Positions 8,714 to 18,496 are shown, counted from the stretch's first letter. The stretch: DNA of 59,943 nucleotides from an uncultured Methanobrevibacter sp. (GCF_947166415.1 NZ_CAMVEE010000009.1:1-59943), one strand, 5' to 3'. Numbers and translations: made by a program. The notes: generated by a model not told the origin, from the letters alone.

Positions 8714-9766
8714 TTGTATTCAGTAAAATCAGTAAAAGAAATTCAAGATTTAAATCCATTCATTGTAGTCGGTTGTGGAGGTGGAGGAGAAAAATTCTCC
8801 AATCTTGAAGGAATTGAAGCAATAGGATTTATTGACGATAATGTTAACAAACAGGGAAAACAGTTCTGTGGCTGCACCGTTACCGGAAGTTTGGAAGAAT
8901 GTTTAAACGGGGCAGAAGGCGCGAAATCAATGGCGATAATGTTGCCGATTGGTGCTGAAGGAGTTGCTTTGAAATATGCCGTTCAGGCTATTGATGCAGG
9001 ATTGAACGTAATTACTTCCTTCAGATCTTTGTCAATAAGCGAAAATTCCTCTTTGAAGAAGTTTGCTGATGCGCAAAATGTCGTTATCAAGGATATCGGT
9101 CCTAGATTAGATGTTGTTGAAATGATAGCTGGTGTAGCTCCTGAAAAATCATGTGAAGTTTTACCAAAAATATCTTATAGTCCAAAAGCTCCGGTAATAT
9201 TTGTTGGAGGTACTTCCCAAGAATGTGGAAAAAGAACCACAACCAAAAATCTGGGTTTGGCAGCTATTGAAAGAGGTTTGACTCCAGCAATCATATCCAC
9301 TGATGAAATGGGATTGGAGGAACCTACTGATTTTAACTTTAGGGCAGGAAGTTTATCCGCAATGGATGTTCCGTCCGCAATACTGTCTGCAATTAAGTAT
9401 GTTGAAGAGAACAAGAACCCTGACATCATTTTTATTGAAGGTCAATCCAGTTTAACCGAAAAAGGAAACCCTCATCCAAGAGGATTATCCGCAGCTATCC
9501 TAATCGGTGCCGCTCCTGATGCGGTCATTGTTGGACACAGACCTAATCACCCTTACAGAGAACCAACAGGTATTGAAGAAGAGATTAGAGCTATTGAAGC
9601 TGTTGAACCTACCAAAGTTGTTGGTTTATCAGTAAACCTTAAAAATGCTGATTTGGACATGTGTCCTGAGTATTTCGAGTCCAGATTCAATTTGCCTGCA
9701 GAAGATGTTTACAATAACGGCGCTTCTAAATTGTTGGATGCCATCTTTGAATATTTAGAGGAGTAA
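8714..9766 (+). CDS. DUF1611 family protein with P-loop
   Basis: The 350-residue protein has an N-terminal Rossmann-like domain ([11 protein letters not shown]) and a P-loop NTPase-like C-terminal domain ([12 protein letters not shown] near residues 165-176; later [19 protein letters not shown]), the DUF1611/COG3367 layout. A bacterial relative, DgcN, is an N-acetyltransferase in D-glutamate catabolism; whether the archaeal protein does that is unknown. A GTG at 8705 lies inside the ribosome site AGGGGTGA, so I prefer the TTG at 8714, five bases after GGTGA. Only 5 bases separate it from sepF, so the two are probably co-transcribed. Confidence 0.75.
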   Translation: MYSVKSVKEIQDLNPFIVVGCGGGGEKFSNLEGIEAIGFIDDNVNKQGKQFCGCTVTGSLEECLNGAEGAKSMAIMLPIGAEGVALKYAVQAIDAGLNVITSFRSLSISENSSLKKFADAQNVVIKDIGPRLDVVEMIAGVAPEKSCEVLPKISYSPKAPVIFVGGTSQECGKRTTTKNLGLAAIERGLTPAIISTDEMGLEEPTDFNFRAGSLSAMDVPSAILSAIKYVEENKNPDIIFIEGQSSLTEKGNPHPRGLSAAILIGAAPDAVIVGHRPNHPYREPTGIEEEIRAIEAVEPTKVVGLSVNLKNADLDMCPEYFESRFNLPAEDVYNNGASKLLDAIFEYLEE

Positions 9767-9771
9767 TTAAA

Positions 9772-10314
9772 ATGAGTTTTACAGATACATTAAAAAGAAG
9801 TTTAGGTTTTGAAGAACCTGAACCTGGAGAAAAAAATTCTAGCGAGCAAAGTTTCAGGGAAATTCTTCGCGAGTTGAGTGACAACATCAAGGAAAATATC
9901 CGTCCTCATGAATATAACCAGCAACAATATGTTCCAAATCCAAATCAGGTTCAAAATCCTATTCCGAATCAGGATATCAATCCGGAAACAATGCCAAGGC
10001 CTACTCCTATTTATGATGATTTTGATGTGATTATTCCAGAACAGTCATTTTATGAGATTGTTCTCATCAGGCCAAAATCAATCGATGATGTCAACTACAT
10101 TGTTGATCAGGTAATTGAGGAAAAAAATCCGGTCATTGTTGACTTGTCTTTCTTGGAAAGGGAAAGTCCTGCTAATTTCAAATTGGCTGGAGACAAAATT
10201 AAACAGATGAGATCAAGATATGGGGCTCAGGCGTTACTGCTTGCACGTTTAGAAGATAAGAATCTTATCATCATTTCCCCTAAAAAGGTTAAATTAATCA
10301 ATAAAAGTAGGTAA
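9772..10314 (+). CDS. sepF: Cell division protein SepF
   Basis: The 180-residue protein has an amphipathic N-terminal membrane-targeting stretch (MSFTDTLKRSLGF), a Pro/Asn/Gln-rich linker to about residue 85, and the conserved SepF core (residues about 90-180) with IVLIRPKSIDDVNYIVDQ and PVIVDLSFLERESPANF. In archaea SepF anchors FtsZ to the membrane at the division site, and Methanobrevibacter lacks FtsA, which makes SepF the main anchor (established for the family). It is co-transcribed with the DUF1611 gene upstream; that coupling is conserved enough to be worth noting but not explained. Confidence 0.88.
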   Translation: MSFTDTLKRSLGFEEPEPGEKNSSEQSFREILRELSDNIKENIRPHEYNQQQYVPNPNQVQNPIPNQDINPETMPRPTPIYDDFDVIIPEQSFYEIVLIRPKSIDDVNYIVDQVIEEKNPVIVDLSFLERESPANFKLAGDKIKQMRSRYGAQALLLARLEDKNLIIISPKKVKLINKSR

Positions 10315-10323
10315 TTATCATAC

Positions 10324-11223
10324 TTAATCTATTTTTAAAAAATTAACATATCTTACTAGCACATATGCCACGATAATGGTTGTAATTGCAGTTTCCAATG
10401 GCAGTATATAGCTTAAGATTGGATTTGAAATGAAATTCATCCCTCCTTTTGTTGCAAGGGCACTGATTACAAATGGAAATGTAAATGCAGAAAAGCTTGG
10501 GTAAAATTTCAGGGTCCTGTATTCGACCAGCTTATAGAGTGCAAAGACGTAACATAAACATGCGATTATGTAGAGTGCTGTTAGAAAGCTGATTGAGATG
10601 TTTTGTGCTGAATTGATGTATCCTACAATCAGTATGCTGAAGATTGCTGTTGAAATGCAGATTAAAGGTTTGTTCATGTCAGGAATGTCTGCATAATTGT
10701 AATATCTATAGATCATAAGCGGCACGGTTATAATCATCATGATGAAGCCAAACACGAAAAACATGAATCCGATTTCCTCCAGTCCGTGGACATGGGCAGT
10801 AATCGCACCCATTGTAATTCCGACATAGACTATCCAGTAAGTCGGATAGACATTAGAAATATCAAAATCATGCATGATAAAACGATAGGTAAAGTAAATA
10901 ATTAAAAGAATATGGAGTGCAATTCCAAGAATCCATATGCCATATCCAATACTTGGCATAAATCCAACAAGATATGTAGATAAAATCATCAAACTCATGG
11001 AAAAAGTACCGGAACTGCTTGCAATCACAGGATTTCCGAAGTCGCTTTTAATGTCATCAGGATATAGAATCAGTTTCAGGACTATCAATGCAAGAAATAT
11101 TGACCCTGCCAGTCCGCAGGCTATCTTCAGGATAGGGTTGATGTCATTCAATAGATTGCCCAATGAAAGCAATGCCAGTATCAATCCTGAAACAGGTATT
11201 GGGATTTTCTTAATCAGGTTCAT
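10324..11223 (-). CDS. TDT/SLAC1-family membrane transporter
   Basis: The 299-residue protein is hydrophobic throughout, with about ten predicted membrane helices starting at IPIPVSGLILALLSLGNLL, the TDT (tellurite-resistance/dicarboxylate transporter, TehA/SLAC1-like) pattern. Family members pass anions such as malate, sulfite or chloride; the substrate here cannot be told. A TTG at 11229 is also possible, but the ATG at 11223 has GGA six to seven bases upstream. It follows the hydrolase gene on the same strand by about 12 bases, so both are likely in one transcript. Confidence 0.7.
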   Translation of the reverse strand: MNLIKKIPIPVSGLILALLSLGNLLNDINPILKIACGLAGSIFLALIVLKLILYPDDIKSDFGNPVIASSSGTFSMSLMILSTYLVGFMPSIGYGIWILGIALHILLIIYFTYRFIMHDFDISNVYPTYWIVYVGITMGAITAHVHGLEEIGFMFFVFGFIMMIITVPLMIYRYYNYADIPDMNKPLICISTAIFSILIVGYINSAQNISISFLTALYIIACLCYVFALYKLVEYRTLKFYPSFSAFTFPFVISALATKGGMNFISNPILSYILPLETAITTIIVAYVLVRYVNFLKID

Positions 11224-11235
11224 AGACAATTCCGT

Positions 11236-11991
11236 TTATATTTTGAAGAATTTCATCGCGTTTTTATGTGACACTTTCTCGATTTCGCTGTTTTCATATC
11301 CCAACCTTTGCAGTTCGCGAATTGTCTTTGGAACAGAAAGAGGGTCTGACGGCTTATTGCTGATGTCGCTGTTCAATAGGAAATTGTCAAAACCGTATTC
11401 ATCTAAAATAGCTATCGCATCTTCCTTTTCCATTTTTTGAGGCTGCACGGTCAAGCCCAGCATATAATCGGTATTGGCCACATCTTTTATGACATCAGGA
11501 TTGATGTGATCTATAACTGCCTGTTTTTCATCCAGATGCTGGGGAACTATGTCCAGAATAACTTTTAAAACATCCTTCTTGTTTTTTCTTGGCGTGTGTA
11601 TGATTACTTTGGACGATGTCTCATCAGCTATATCCAGCTGCCTTTTGAAGATATCTATTTCAGTTTCGGTCAAATCCTCAAGGCCGATTTCTCCAATCGC
11701 GACAATCTGTCTGTTTTCTATCCAGGAGTACATGTTTTCAAAGATTATTCCCGGATTGACATTGCAGTTGGCGGGATGGATTCCCAGTGCCACCTTTAAA
11801 TCGAGTCCATGCTCTTCGGCTCTTTTTGTATCAAGTTCCAAAATCCTGTTTAAATGGTTTAAAAGAATCAGTTCATTGTCAATTTTGTATGGATAAAAAC
11901 TGCAGGTTATTGCAGTATCAATTCCTGCAAGATACATATCCCTGAAGTCTTCTCCGCTTCTTGAATCAGCATGCATGTGTGTGTCAATCAT
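11236..11991 (-). CDS. TatD-like metal-dependent hydrolase (COG1099 type)
   Basis: This 251-residue TIM-barrel hydrolase has the amidohydrolase metal ligands His5-x-His7 (MIDTHMHAD), LGIHPANCN, AIGEIGLE with the bridging Glu, IIHTPRKNKKD and a late Asp in LLNSDISN. That layout matches the archaeal COG1099 group related to TatD DNases; substrates of this group are not firmly known. The ATG is preceded by GTGATGGGATAAA, giving a good start. It is upstream of the TDT transporter in the same direction. Confidence 0.75.
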   Translation of the reverse strand: MIDTHMHADSRSGEDFRDMYLAGIDTAITCSFYPYKIDNELILLNHLNRILELDTKRAEEHGLDLKVALGIHPANCNVNPGIIFENMYSWIENRQIVAIGEIGLEDLTETEIDIFKRQLDIADETSSKVIIHTPRKNKKDVLKVILDIVPQHLDEKQAVIDHINPDVIKDVANTDYMLGLTVQPQKMEKEDAIAILDEYGFDNFLLNSDISNKPSDPLSVPKTIRELQRLGYENSEIEKVSHKNAMKFFKI

Positions 11992-12160
11992 TTTATCCCA
12001 TCACGTTTGTATTTAATTCTTTGTTTGTATATTCTATTTTAAAAAAATATCTAAAATTATTTTTGCTTTTATATTTTTTCCATGTGTTACTTTCTGATTT
12101 TGTTCACTTCAAGAGATTTTATATTTTTAGTAATAAAAATAATAGGATAAGTAATACTGA

Positions 12161-12919
12161 TAGGTGATCTATTTGGTTGAAAACAAAAATTATTTAAAAA
12201 ATTATGAAAGCGTTTCTGAAGAGGTAAAGCATATAACAAACTCATTGTCAAGGCTGAAGATACTGGCAGCATTGCATGAGGGGCCTAAAAACATGAAGGA
12301 TTTGACGGTTGATACCGGATTGAGTTATAGTTCAATATCCAGTAACATGCATGAATTGGAATTAAAGGATTACGTATACCGTGAATCCAACAGATACTTC
12401 TTGTCAAACTCCATGAAATTGCAGATTGAAGGCATATTGGAGTTTGAAATGATTGTTGAGATATTGAATCAGTTTTTTAACATACTGGATAAGCATTTGG
12501 TGGAAATGATTCCAAATCAGTCAATTGCCGAGTTATATCTTCTTGGAAAGGCGAGCCTGATTGAATCCAATGATGTCGATGCATATAGGACTTACAATTA
12601 CATTGAAAATGCATTAAGGCAAGCAGAGCATGTCAAGTGCGTCCTACCCTTCTATTATGAGAACTTCAATGATTTGTTGAATTCTTTGGTGGAAAGCAAT
12701 AAAAGCGTTGAAGCTATTGTCTTCAAGGATATTCTCCATGTTTTTCAAAAAAAGTCTAAAGTTAAAAAATTATCATCTTTCAGTCAAAATAATAATTTTT
12801 TATTGATTTCTACAGATAAGGTGATGATATTGGGCTTGTTTAAGGATGACGGCAGTTTTGACCAAAACAGATTATTGACTTCTAAAAATGAGGATTCCAT
12901 TAAATGGGGTGATGATTAA
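12161..12919 (+). CDS. Winged-helix regulator with FilR1 (DUF1724) domain
   Basis: Residues about 20-85 form an ArsR/MarR-like winged helix (LSRLKILAALHEGPKNMKDL, then SYSSISSNMHELELKDYV as recognition helix and wing). Residues about 95-248 match the FilR1/DUF1724 domain found in methanogen regulators such as those controlling filament formation or methanogenesis genes. The GTG at 12164 sits within the ribosome site GGTGA; the TTG at 12173, five bases later, is the better start (248 residues). It is divergent from the hydrolase gene at 11991 and convergent with glyS. Target genes are not evident; the lack of a sensor motif leaves the signal unknown. Confidence 0.75.
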
Positions 12920-12943
12920 TTTGAAAACTTTAAAAAGGAAAAT

Positions 12944-12964
12944 AAATGAGTTTCAAACTCATTT
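12944..12964. terminator. Bidirectional terminator between regulator and glyS
   Basis: A perfect 10-bp inverted repeat around one central C (AAATGAGTTT / AAACTCATTT) spans the junction of two convergent genes and overlaps the glyS stop. Confidence 0.6.
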
Positions 12965-14653
12965 ATAGTATTTTTCAAGATATTCGTTCAAATCGTCGAT
13001 AGCTATTCTTTCTTGAGCTTCTGTGTCTCTGTCCCTTACGGTTACCTGATTGTCTTCAAGGGTATCAAAGTCAACAGTCACTGCAAGAGGAATTCCGATT
13101 TCATCAGCTCTTGCATATCTTTTCCCGATGGTTCCAGTTGCATCGTATTCCACTCTGAATCCGTTCATTCTCAATTCTTCAGTTAATTTTTGTGCGATTT
13201 CACGTGGGCCTTCCTTATTTACAAGTGGGAAAACTCCAACTTGCACTGGAGCTACTGATTTATCGAATTTGAAGTAGTCTTTTCCTTCAGTTTCAGTAAA
13301 TGAGTGTAACAATACTGAATAGACTATACGGTCAATTCCAAATGAAGGTTCGATTACGTGAGGTGTTATTTTTTCACCGGTAACTTCCTCTTCAACATCT
13401 TCGAATATGAGCAAATCTTCATCAACTTCATAGACTTTATCCAGTTCAACAGTGAATTTTCCGTCTTTTTCAAGAGTCGCTTTAATGTCTGCAGAATCAC
13501 TATTTTCGATGGCCTGTTTTACTTTAGGGGAATCCCCTTTGAATATTGGTCCGAATTTGGATAAGTTAGGTTTGACAACGGTTTTTTGAACTTTTTTAGG
13601 TTCGTCATATTCGACGAATACATTCAACTCGTCATTACTGTATTCTGAGTGGGAAGACAGGTCATAGTCGCCCCTGTCAGCAATACCTATGATTTCAACC
13701 CAACCGTACTTGTCGGTTTTGACTTCAACATCCCAGCAGTCAAGTGCGTAGTGAGCCATTTCTCCTTTAAGGTGTTGTCTGAATCTCAGGACTTCTTCAG
13801 GAATTCCGATTTCCATCAGGAATTTGCGTGCCAAATACAATTGATAGATAAGCATTTCGTTTGCAACTATTCCTTTGTCCAAGGCTTCACGGGCGGTAAT
13901 TACCAACGGTTCGGTATTGTTTTCCTGAACTTCCTGTGAATTTAAGCGCAAAACTTCATTTTCAATCTGTGCGAATTTCGGATGGGTCTTGTCTTTAGGG
14001 TTCAGGAATATTTCGGCTTCAGCTTGTGTGAATTCCCTGAGCCTGATGACTCCTTGTCTTGGAGATATTTCATTTCTGTAAGCTTTTCCAAGTTGAACAA
14101 CTCCAAATGGGAGTTTTCCTCTGAAGAACCTTTCCAGACGTTTGAATAAAATGAAGATTCCTTGAGCGGTTTCAGGCCTCATGTACCCTACTTTATCTCC
14201 TTTTGCACCGATTTCTGTTTTAAACATCAAATTGTAATTCCAGATGTTTGACAGTTTTCCTCCACATTCCGGACATACTATGTTATTGTCAATCACGATT
14301 TGGTCAAGCTCCTCATTTTCAAGGCTTTCCACATCCTCGCCGATGACCTCTTCAATGATATGGTCTGCTCTGAACACTTCTCCGCATGCTTCACATTTGC
14401 ACATAGGGTCAGTGAAATTGTCAACGTGTCCTGATGCTTTTAAAACTTCTTTAGGCATTACGGTAGGGCCTTCGATTTCGTAAAAGCCTTCTCCGGAGAC
14501 ATATTGTTTTCTCCATTTTTGCATAATGTTATTTTTCAAACCAGCACCTAAGGGACCATAGTCGGTAAAACCGGAAACTCCGGAGTAGATTTCAAATGAT
14601 GGCCATAAAAATCCTCTTTTAGCACTGATATTTGTCATTTTGTCATGATTCAT
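12959..14653 (-). CDS. glyS: Glycyl-tRNA synthetase
   Basis: The 564-residue alpha2-type class II enzyme charges tRNA-Gly. It starts with the GRS core RGFLWPSFEIYSGVSGFTDY, carries a zinc-binding insert (Cys85, Cys87, Cys90 and Cys127-x2-Cys130), class II motif 2 near residues 190-215 (YRNEISPRQGVIRLREFTQ) and motif 3 near 435-450 (PSFGIDRIVYSVL), then the C-terminal anticodon-binding domain (VGVFPLVNKEGP...). Length is normal for archaeal GlyRS. The ATG at 14653 follows GAAGGT. Located just after dcd on the same strand, it probably ends a transcript that begins with tfrB. Confidence 0.95.
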   Translation of the reverse strand: MNHDKMTNISAKRGFLWPSFEIYSGVSGFTDYGPLGAGLKNNIMQKWRKQYVSGEGFYEIEGPTVMPKEVLKASGHVDNFTDPMCKCEACGEVFRADHIIEEVIGEDVESLENEELDQIVIDNNIVCPECGGKLSNIWNYNLMFKTEIGAKGDKVGYMRPETAQGIFILFKRLERFFRGKLPFGVVQLGKAYRNEISPRQGVIRLREFTQAEAEIFLNPKDKTHPKFAQIENEVLRLNSQEVQENNTEPLVITAREALDKGIVANEMLIYQLYLARKFLMEIGIPEEVLRFRQHLKGEMAHYALDCWDVEVKTDKYGWVEIIGIADRGDYDLSSHSEYSNDELNVFVEYDEPKKVQKTVVKPNLSKFGPIFKGDSPKVKQAIENSDSADIKATLEKDGKFTVELDKVYEVDEDLLIFEDVEEEVTGEKITPHVIEPSFGIDRIVYSVLLHSFTETEGKDYFKFDKSVAPVQVGVFPLVNKEGPREIAQKLTEELRMNGFRVEYDATGTIGKRYARADEIGIPLAVTVDFDTLEDNQVTVRDRDTEAQERIAIDDLNEYLEKYYK

Positions 14654-14665
14654 AAATATAACCTT

Positions 14666-15253
14666 CTAATCTTCTTTTAATTCATAATCTAATTTAACTC
14701 TACTGCTTTCAGGACGGGTTTGTCCCATATATTTGCTTTTTCTTGATGGGTGGCCATAAGGAATTTCTGAAGGTGTTGTCATGGTTTCAAATACTATTTG
14801 ACATACTCTTTGGCCAGGATAGAGTGCAACAGGCATTGCACCGATGTTTGATATCTCTAAGGTAATTTTCCCTTCAAAACCAGGGTCAATAAATCCTGCT
14901 GTAACGTGCATTGTCACACCCAGCCTTCCCATACTTGAACGACCTTCAACTCTTGCAACCAAATCATCAGGTATTTTTACGTACTCCAATGTTGTGGCAA
15001 GGGCAAATTCGTTAGGGTGGATAATGAATGCATCACCTTCTTTAACGGTAGTTGATTCCATGTAGGATGCAATGTCTTCTTCATCCTTCGGATCAATATA
15101 CGGTTTTCTAATAACTTTAAATACTTTAAATTCGTCCCCCAATCTCATATCAACAGAAGACGGTTGTATTTGTTTTTGATCTAAAAGAGGGTCTATAGCA
15201 AGTTTGCCTTCTTTTAAATACTCTTTTATAGTCTTATCACTTAATATAGCCAT
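14666..15253 (-). CDS. dcd: dCTP deaminase
   Basis: The 195-residue enzyme deaminates dCTP, feeding dTMP synthesis; archaeal forms may also hydrolyse dUTP. It has the trimeric dUTPase-fold motifs IQPSSVDMRLGDEF near residue 30, VEGRSSMGRLGV with the catalytic Arg-Ser-Ser, then HVTAGFIDPGFEGKITLEI with the catalytic Glu, and a flexible C-terminal tail. A frame four codons longer exists, but ATG at 15253 is placed four bases after GTGA and gives the expected MAILSDKTI start. It sits 13 bases upstream of glyS and 18 bases after the ferredoxin gene. Confidence 0.92.
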   Translation of the reverse strand: MAILSDKTIKEYLKEGKLAIDPLLDQKQIQPSSVDMRLGDEFKVFKVIRKPYIDPKDEEDIASYMESTTVKEGDAFIIHPNEFALATTLEYVKIPDDLVARVEGRSSMGRLGVTMHVTAGFIDPGFEGKITLEISNIGAMPVALYPGQRVCQIVFETMTTPSEIPYGHPSRKSKYMGQTRPESSRVKLDYELKED

Positions 15254-15271
15254 TTTTTCACACAAATAATT

Positions 15272-16102
15272 TTATAATTCTTTTATCTCAAGCAGATTAT
15301 CCATTCTATTGACTACATTTTCAATGGTCTTTTCTGTGTAGTCAATTGTAATGGCATCAAATTTACATGTATTAACGCAAAGACCGCAGCCTTTGCAATT
15401 ATCGGTATCAATAGTAATTTTATTATCTTTTAAATGGATAGCGTCAAACATGCAAACTTCATTTAAGCATTTTTTACACATTCTGCAGTTATCTTCATGA
15501 AGTTTCACATTCACACCTTCAAGCCTTTCCAGCTTATCGCTGATGTCATCATCCAAATTCGGATAAACTTTCCACAGGCAGCAGCATGGACAGCAGTGGC
15601 AAATTGTTAAAAGCCCCTTTCCAGGTCTTACATTCATCCAGACCGTATCAATTTTATTTCTTCCAATGATGTGGCTTAATCCGGCTTCATCAGCCTTATC
15701 AACTTGGGCCAGTGCTTCTTCAACAGTTGACAGTTTTCCAATGTTTTTTGGAATCTTTCTTGCGGTTGGACCAAGGAATATGCATCCGATATCCTGAGGA
15801 TAATCCTGGCAGTCATTGGATGTTCTGCAAAGGCAGCTGTTCATTATTACAATGTCATCGGTTCTTTTTATTACTTCCTTAATGACGTCAGTTGGTAAAA
15901 ATTCAGAGCCTTCAGATTCAATTTTCTTGTTAATATTGATAGTATTTGGCACAACAAGAATCTCATCATCCTCAAAAAGCATTTTATCAACTATCCTTTT
16001 GTAGATTTTTGATTTTTTGGTTATTTCAGCTATCCAAAATCTCCAGTTGAAAATGTATTTAAGGACAAATATGCTAATGTCTGCAAAGCTAATTTTTCTC
16101 AT
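15272..16102 (-). CDS. Ferredoxin-like Fe-S protein with extra Cys cluster
   Basis: This 276-residue protein ends in two [4Fe-4S] ferredoxin motifs: Cys206-x2-Cys209-x2-Cys212-x4-Cys217 and Cys236-x2-Cys239-x2-Cys242-x3-Cys246. Upstream are Cys90, Cys92 and Cys98, and a remarkable CHCCPCCC run at 168-175 following [16 protein letters not shown]. The N-terminus (residues 8-30) is amphipathic or weakly hydrophobic. It resembles uncharacterised methanogen 4Fe-4S proteins; its partner is unknown. It overlaps trmJ by 4 bases and lies two genes from tfrB, so an electron-transfer role with TfrB is possible but only inferred. Confidence 0.7.
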   Translation of the reverse strand: MRKISFADISIFVLKYIFNWRFWIAEITKKSKIYKRIVDKMLFEDDEILVVPNTININKKIESEGSEFLPTDVIKEVIKRTDDIVIMNSCLCRTSNDCQDYPQDIGCIFLGPTARKIPKNIGKLSTVEEALAQVDKADEAGLSHIIGRNKIDTVWMNVRPGKGLLTICHCCPCCCLWKVYPNLDDDISDKLERLEGVNVKLHEDNCRMCKKCLNEVCMFDAIHLKDNKITIDTDNCKGCGLCVNTCKFDAITIDYTEKTIENVVNRMDNLLEIKEL

Positions 16103-17013
16103 TGTTCACCAAGTTTATTTTTCAATCGTCTTAATATGCCTTTGAAGGTATGTGCTTCTCTTGCTGTAATGAATGCTCTTGAAATGATGTTGTTGAATGT
16201 CTTAAGCCCATTTCTTTTTTTATGCTCTGGAATGTCTAAGCTGTCAATCAAATCTCTCATATCATTCAACAAATACTCCTTTTCCAAGTCGCTGCTTTCT
16301 TCAAGTCCCTGAACGCCATAGTCATGCTTATTTTTGAATAACTCGTAGAATATTATGGCTGCAGCATGTGAAATATTCATTATCGGATATGTTGGGTCTG
16401 TTGGAATGGAAACGCAAATGTCGCAATCCTCAATTTCCTTATTTGTAAGCCCGTTTCCTTCTCGTCCGAACAGAATTGCGATTTTATTTGAAACGTTCAT
16501 TGATTTTCCAAGCTCTTCCGGCCTGAGAGGAATCCTTGATAAATTGTAACTTCCTCCAGCCATCCCTGTTGAAGCGACCTTGAAATCAATTCTTTGTGCC
16601 TGATAGAATTCATCGAGGGTAGGAAATATCTTTGCATTTTCAACAATGTATTTTCCGTGTGTAGCTTGATAGAATGCTTCATTTGTCAATGTTGGAGGGT
16701 TTATCAACACCAAATTTTTCAATCCGAAGTTCGCCATTGTTCTTGCAAGAAAACCGATGTTTCCAGGAGTTTCACATTCAACGAAGACAATGTAGATGTT
16801 GTCTTTAAAAAGATTGGTTTCTTTGTCTTCCTGTTTTCTTACAATTTTTGATCTTGCAGTTCCTCTGGACTGTTTAGTTGATGTTGCTTTTTTTGTAGAA
16901 GTTGATTTCTTTTCGGCTTTACTTTCCTCTTTTTTTTCAGGGGAACTCATTGATGTGGTTTCAACCACTTTTTGTTCGCTTACAGCAGTGTCGCCTATTT
17001 CAACCAACTCCAA
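16099..17013 (-). CDS. TrmJ-like SPOUT RNA methyltransferase with Lys/Ser/Thr-rich N-terminus
   Basis: Residues about 70-240 form a SPOUT (TrmH/SpoU) domain: FVECETPGNIGFLARTMANF (motif 1), ILFGREGNGLTNKEI (motif 2) and MNISHAAAIIFYEL (motif 3), with IPTDPTYPIMNIS as in TrmJ, the tRNA 2'-O-methyltransferase for position 32. The C-terminal 60 residues are helical (dimer region). The first 70 residues are low-complexity Lys/Ser/Thr/Glu and are absent from typical TrmJ. The start is uncertain: the listed one is a TTG and an ATG at codon 22 (MSSPEKK) is an alternative. It is located 7 bases after tfrB. Confidence 0.8.
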   Translation of the reverse strand: MELVEIGDTAVSEQKVVETTSMSSPEKKEESKAEKKSTSTKKATSTKQSRGTARSKIVRKQEDKETNLFKDNIYIVFVECETPGNIGFLARTMANFGLKNLVLINPPTLTNEAFYQATHGKYIVENAKIFPTLDEFYQAQRIDFKVASTGMAGGSYNLSRIPLRPEELGKSMNVSNKIAILFGREGNGLTNKEIEDCDICVSIPTDPTYPIMNISHAAAIIFYELFKNKHDYGVQGLEESSDLEKEYLLNDMRDLIDSLDIPEHKKRNGLKTFNNIISRAFITAREAHTFKGILRRLKNKLGEQ

Positions 17014-17020
17014 TTTAATT

Positions 17021-18493
17021 TTATTCGTAAGCTTTTTTCAGCAATTCAAGAATGTGCATGCATTTCACGTCTTCACATCCTATTGCATTCAATCCGTCCT
17101 GCAAATTCAGTTCACAAAACGGACAGATTGTTATGACTGCTTCAGCACCGGTTTCTTTTATCATTTCAGCTTTTGATTTGGACAGTTCCAGTGCGATTTC
17201 TGGTTTTCCGGATTTTATTCCTCCTCCCGCTCCACAGCATTGGCATGGATATTTCATCTCCTTGAATTCAACACCAGGAATCTTTTCTATGATTTCACGT
17301 GGCGCATCCTTAATGCCTTGGCCTCTGCCTAAATGGCATGGGTCGTGGTATGTAACGGTCATATTCACTTCTTTTAGTTTGCTTTCATCTAGTTTGTCCA
17401 CTAAAAATTCGCTGATGTCCATTACATGCAGTTTGGAACCAAATTCCGGGTGGTTGTTCTTTAATGTAGCCCCACAACCAGAACAGATTGTAATAATTGT
17501 GTCATAATCTTTAAAGACTTCCTTATTCTTGTCAACAAGGTCCTGAACGATATCGGTTTGCCCAGTCCTTAACAGAGGGGATCCACAGCAAACCTGGCCT
17601 TCGGGAACATCAATGTCTATTCCATTCTCTTTTAGGACATCCACTAGCATTTGCCCGATTTCAGGGAATTTGTAATCGACCATACATCCGGTAAAGAAAG
17701 CTATTTTTGAGCCAGTGTAGTTCTCTGCTTGCTCGACAAAAGGAGTCTTGTCGGTTTTTATGGACCTTCCGCTTTCCAATATGTTTTCTTTAAATGCCAC
17801 ATGTTCCGGAAGAGGACCTGAACCGTTTGCAACGGCAATAGCTCTCAGCTTCTCGATTGCGTCTCCGAATGTATTGATGTTTTTAGGGCAAACAGCCATA
17901 CACTTGCCGCAGCTGGTGCAGCTGTATAATCCTTCATCTATAGCCTCTTTTAATCTATCGAACTTGTCTCTAGGGTCAAAATCAAATTTTGATATGTATC
18001 TCATAAGATATGGTCCGCCGAACTCTTCTGTTGCAATATTGACAACCGGACAGGTTGAAAGACAAGAATAACATTCAATGCAACTTCTAAGCTTTTTAGT
18101 ATCTGCAGTTTCATCTTTGGTCATGCTGTCGTCAAATTCGCATTTATGATCGCATTGAAGGGACAATTCTAAATCTTTGACTTTAGCTTCGATGCTGCTT
18201 TTATCAACAATCAAGTCCTCGATGACAGGGAATCTGAGCGGCTCAATTATTGCATCGTCCTTTATGTCCTTTTGACATGCAAGAGCTCCATTTCCATTAA
18301 ACATTATTCCGCAGGAACCGCATTGTCCTGCTCTGCATGAGCTTCTGAAACTAATATCAGCATCATATTTTTCATTAATGGCCTGAAGCGCATCCAGAAC
18401 CTTCATATGGGGTTGTTCTTCAAGTTCATAACATTCTAAGTGAGGTTCGGTGTCAGTTTCACCATTAAATCTAGAAACATAAACTTTAATCAT
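17021..18493 (-). CDS. tfrB: CoM/CoB-dependent fumarate reductase subunit B
   Basis: Thiol:fumarate reductase reduces fumarate to succinate with coenzyme M and coenzyme B, yielding the heterodisulfide in Methanobacteriales (incomplete reductive TCA branch). Subunit B (490 residues) shows, in order, a [2Fe-2S] domain (Cys54, 59, 62, 74 in the one-Met-longer numbering), two [4Fe-4S] motifs (Cys139/142/145/149 and Cys193/196/199/203), and two CCG domains (Cys303-Cys304, Cys338, Cys341; Cys387, Cys420-Cys421, Cys458, Cys461) like HdrB. Of two adjacent ATGs I prefer 18493, six bases after GGAGG. The catalytic subunit tfrA is not in the window, which is normal because the genes are often unlinked. 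Confidence 0.92.
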   Translation of the reverse strand: MIKVYVSRFNGETDTEPHLECYELEEQPHMKVLDALQAINEKYDADISFRSSCRAGQCGSCGIMFNGNGALACQKDIKDDAIIEPLRFPVIEDLIVDKSSIEAKVKDLELSLQCDHKCEFDDSMTKDETADTKKLRSCIECYSCLSTCPVVNIATEEFGGPYLMRYISKFDFDPRDKFDRLKEAIDEGLYSCTSCGKCMAVCPKNINTFGDAIEKLRAIAVANGSGPLPEHVAFKENILESGRSIKTDKTPFVEQAENYTGSKIAFFTGCMVDYKFPEIGQMLVDVLKENGIDIDVPEGQVCCGSPLLRTGQTDIVQDLVDKNKEVFKDYDTIITICSGCGATLKNNHPEFGSKLHVMDISEFLVDKLDESKLKEVNMTVTYHDPCHLGRGQGIKDAPREIIEKIPGVEFKEMKYPCQCCGAGGGIKSGKPEIALELSKSKAEMIKETGAEAVITICPFCELNLQDGLNAIGCEDVKCMHILELLKKAYE

Positions 18494-18496
18494 CAT

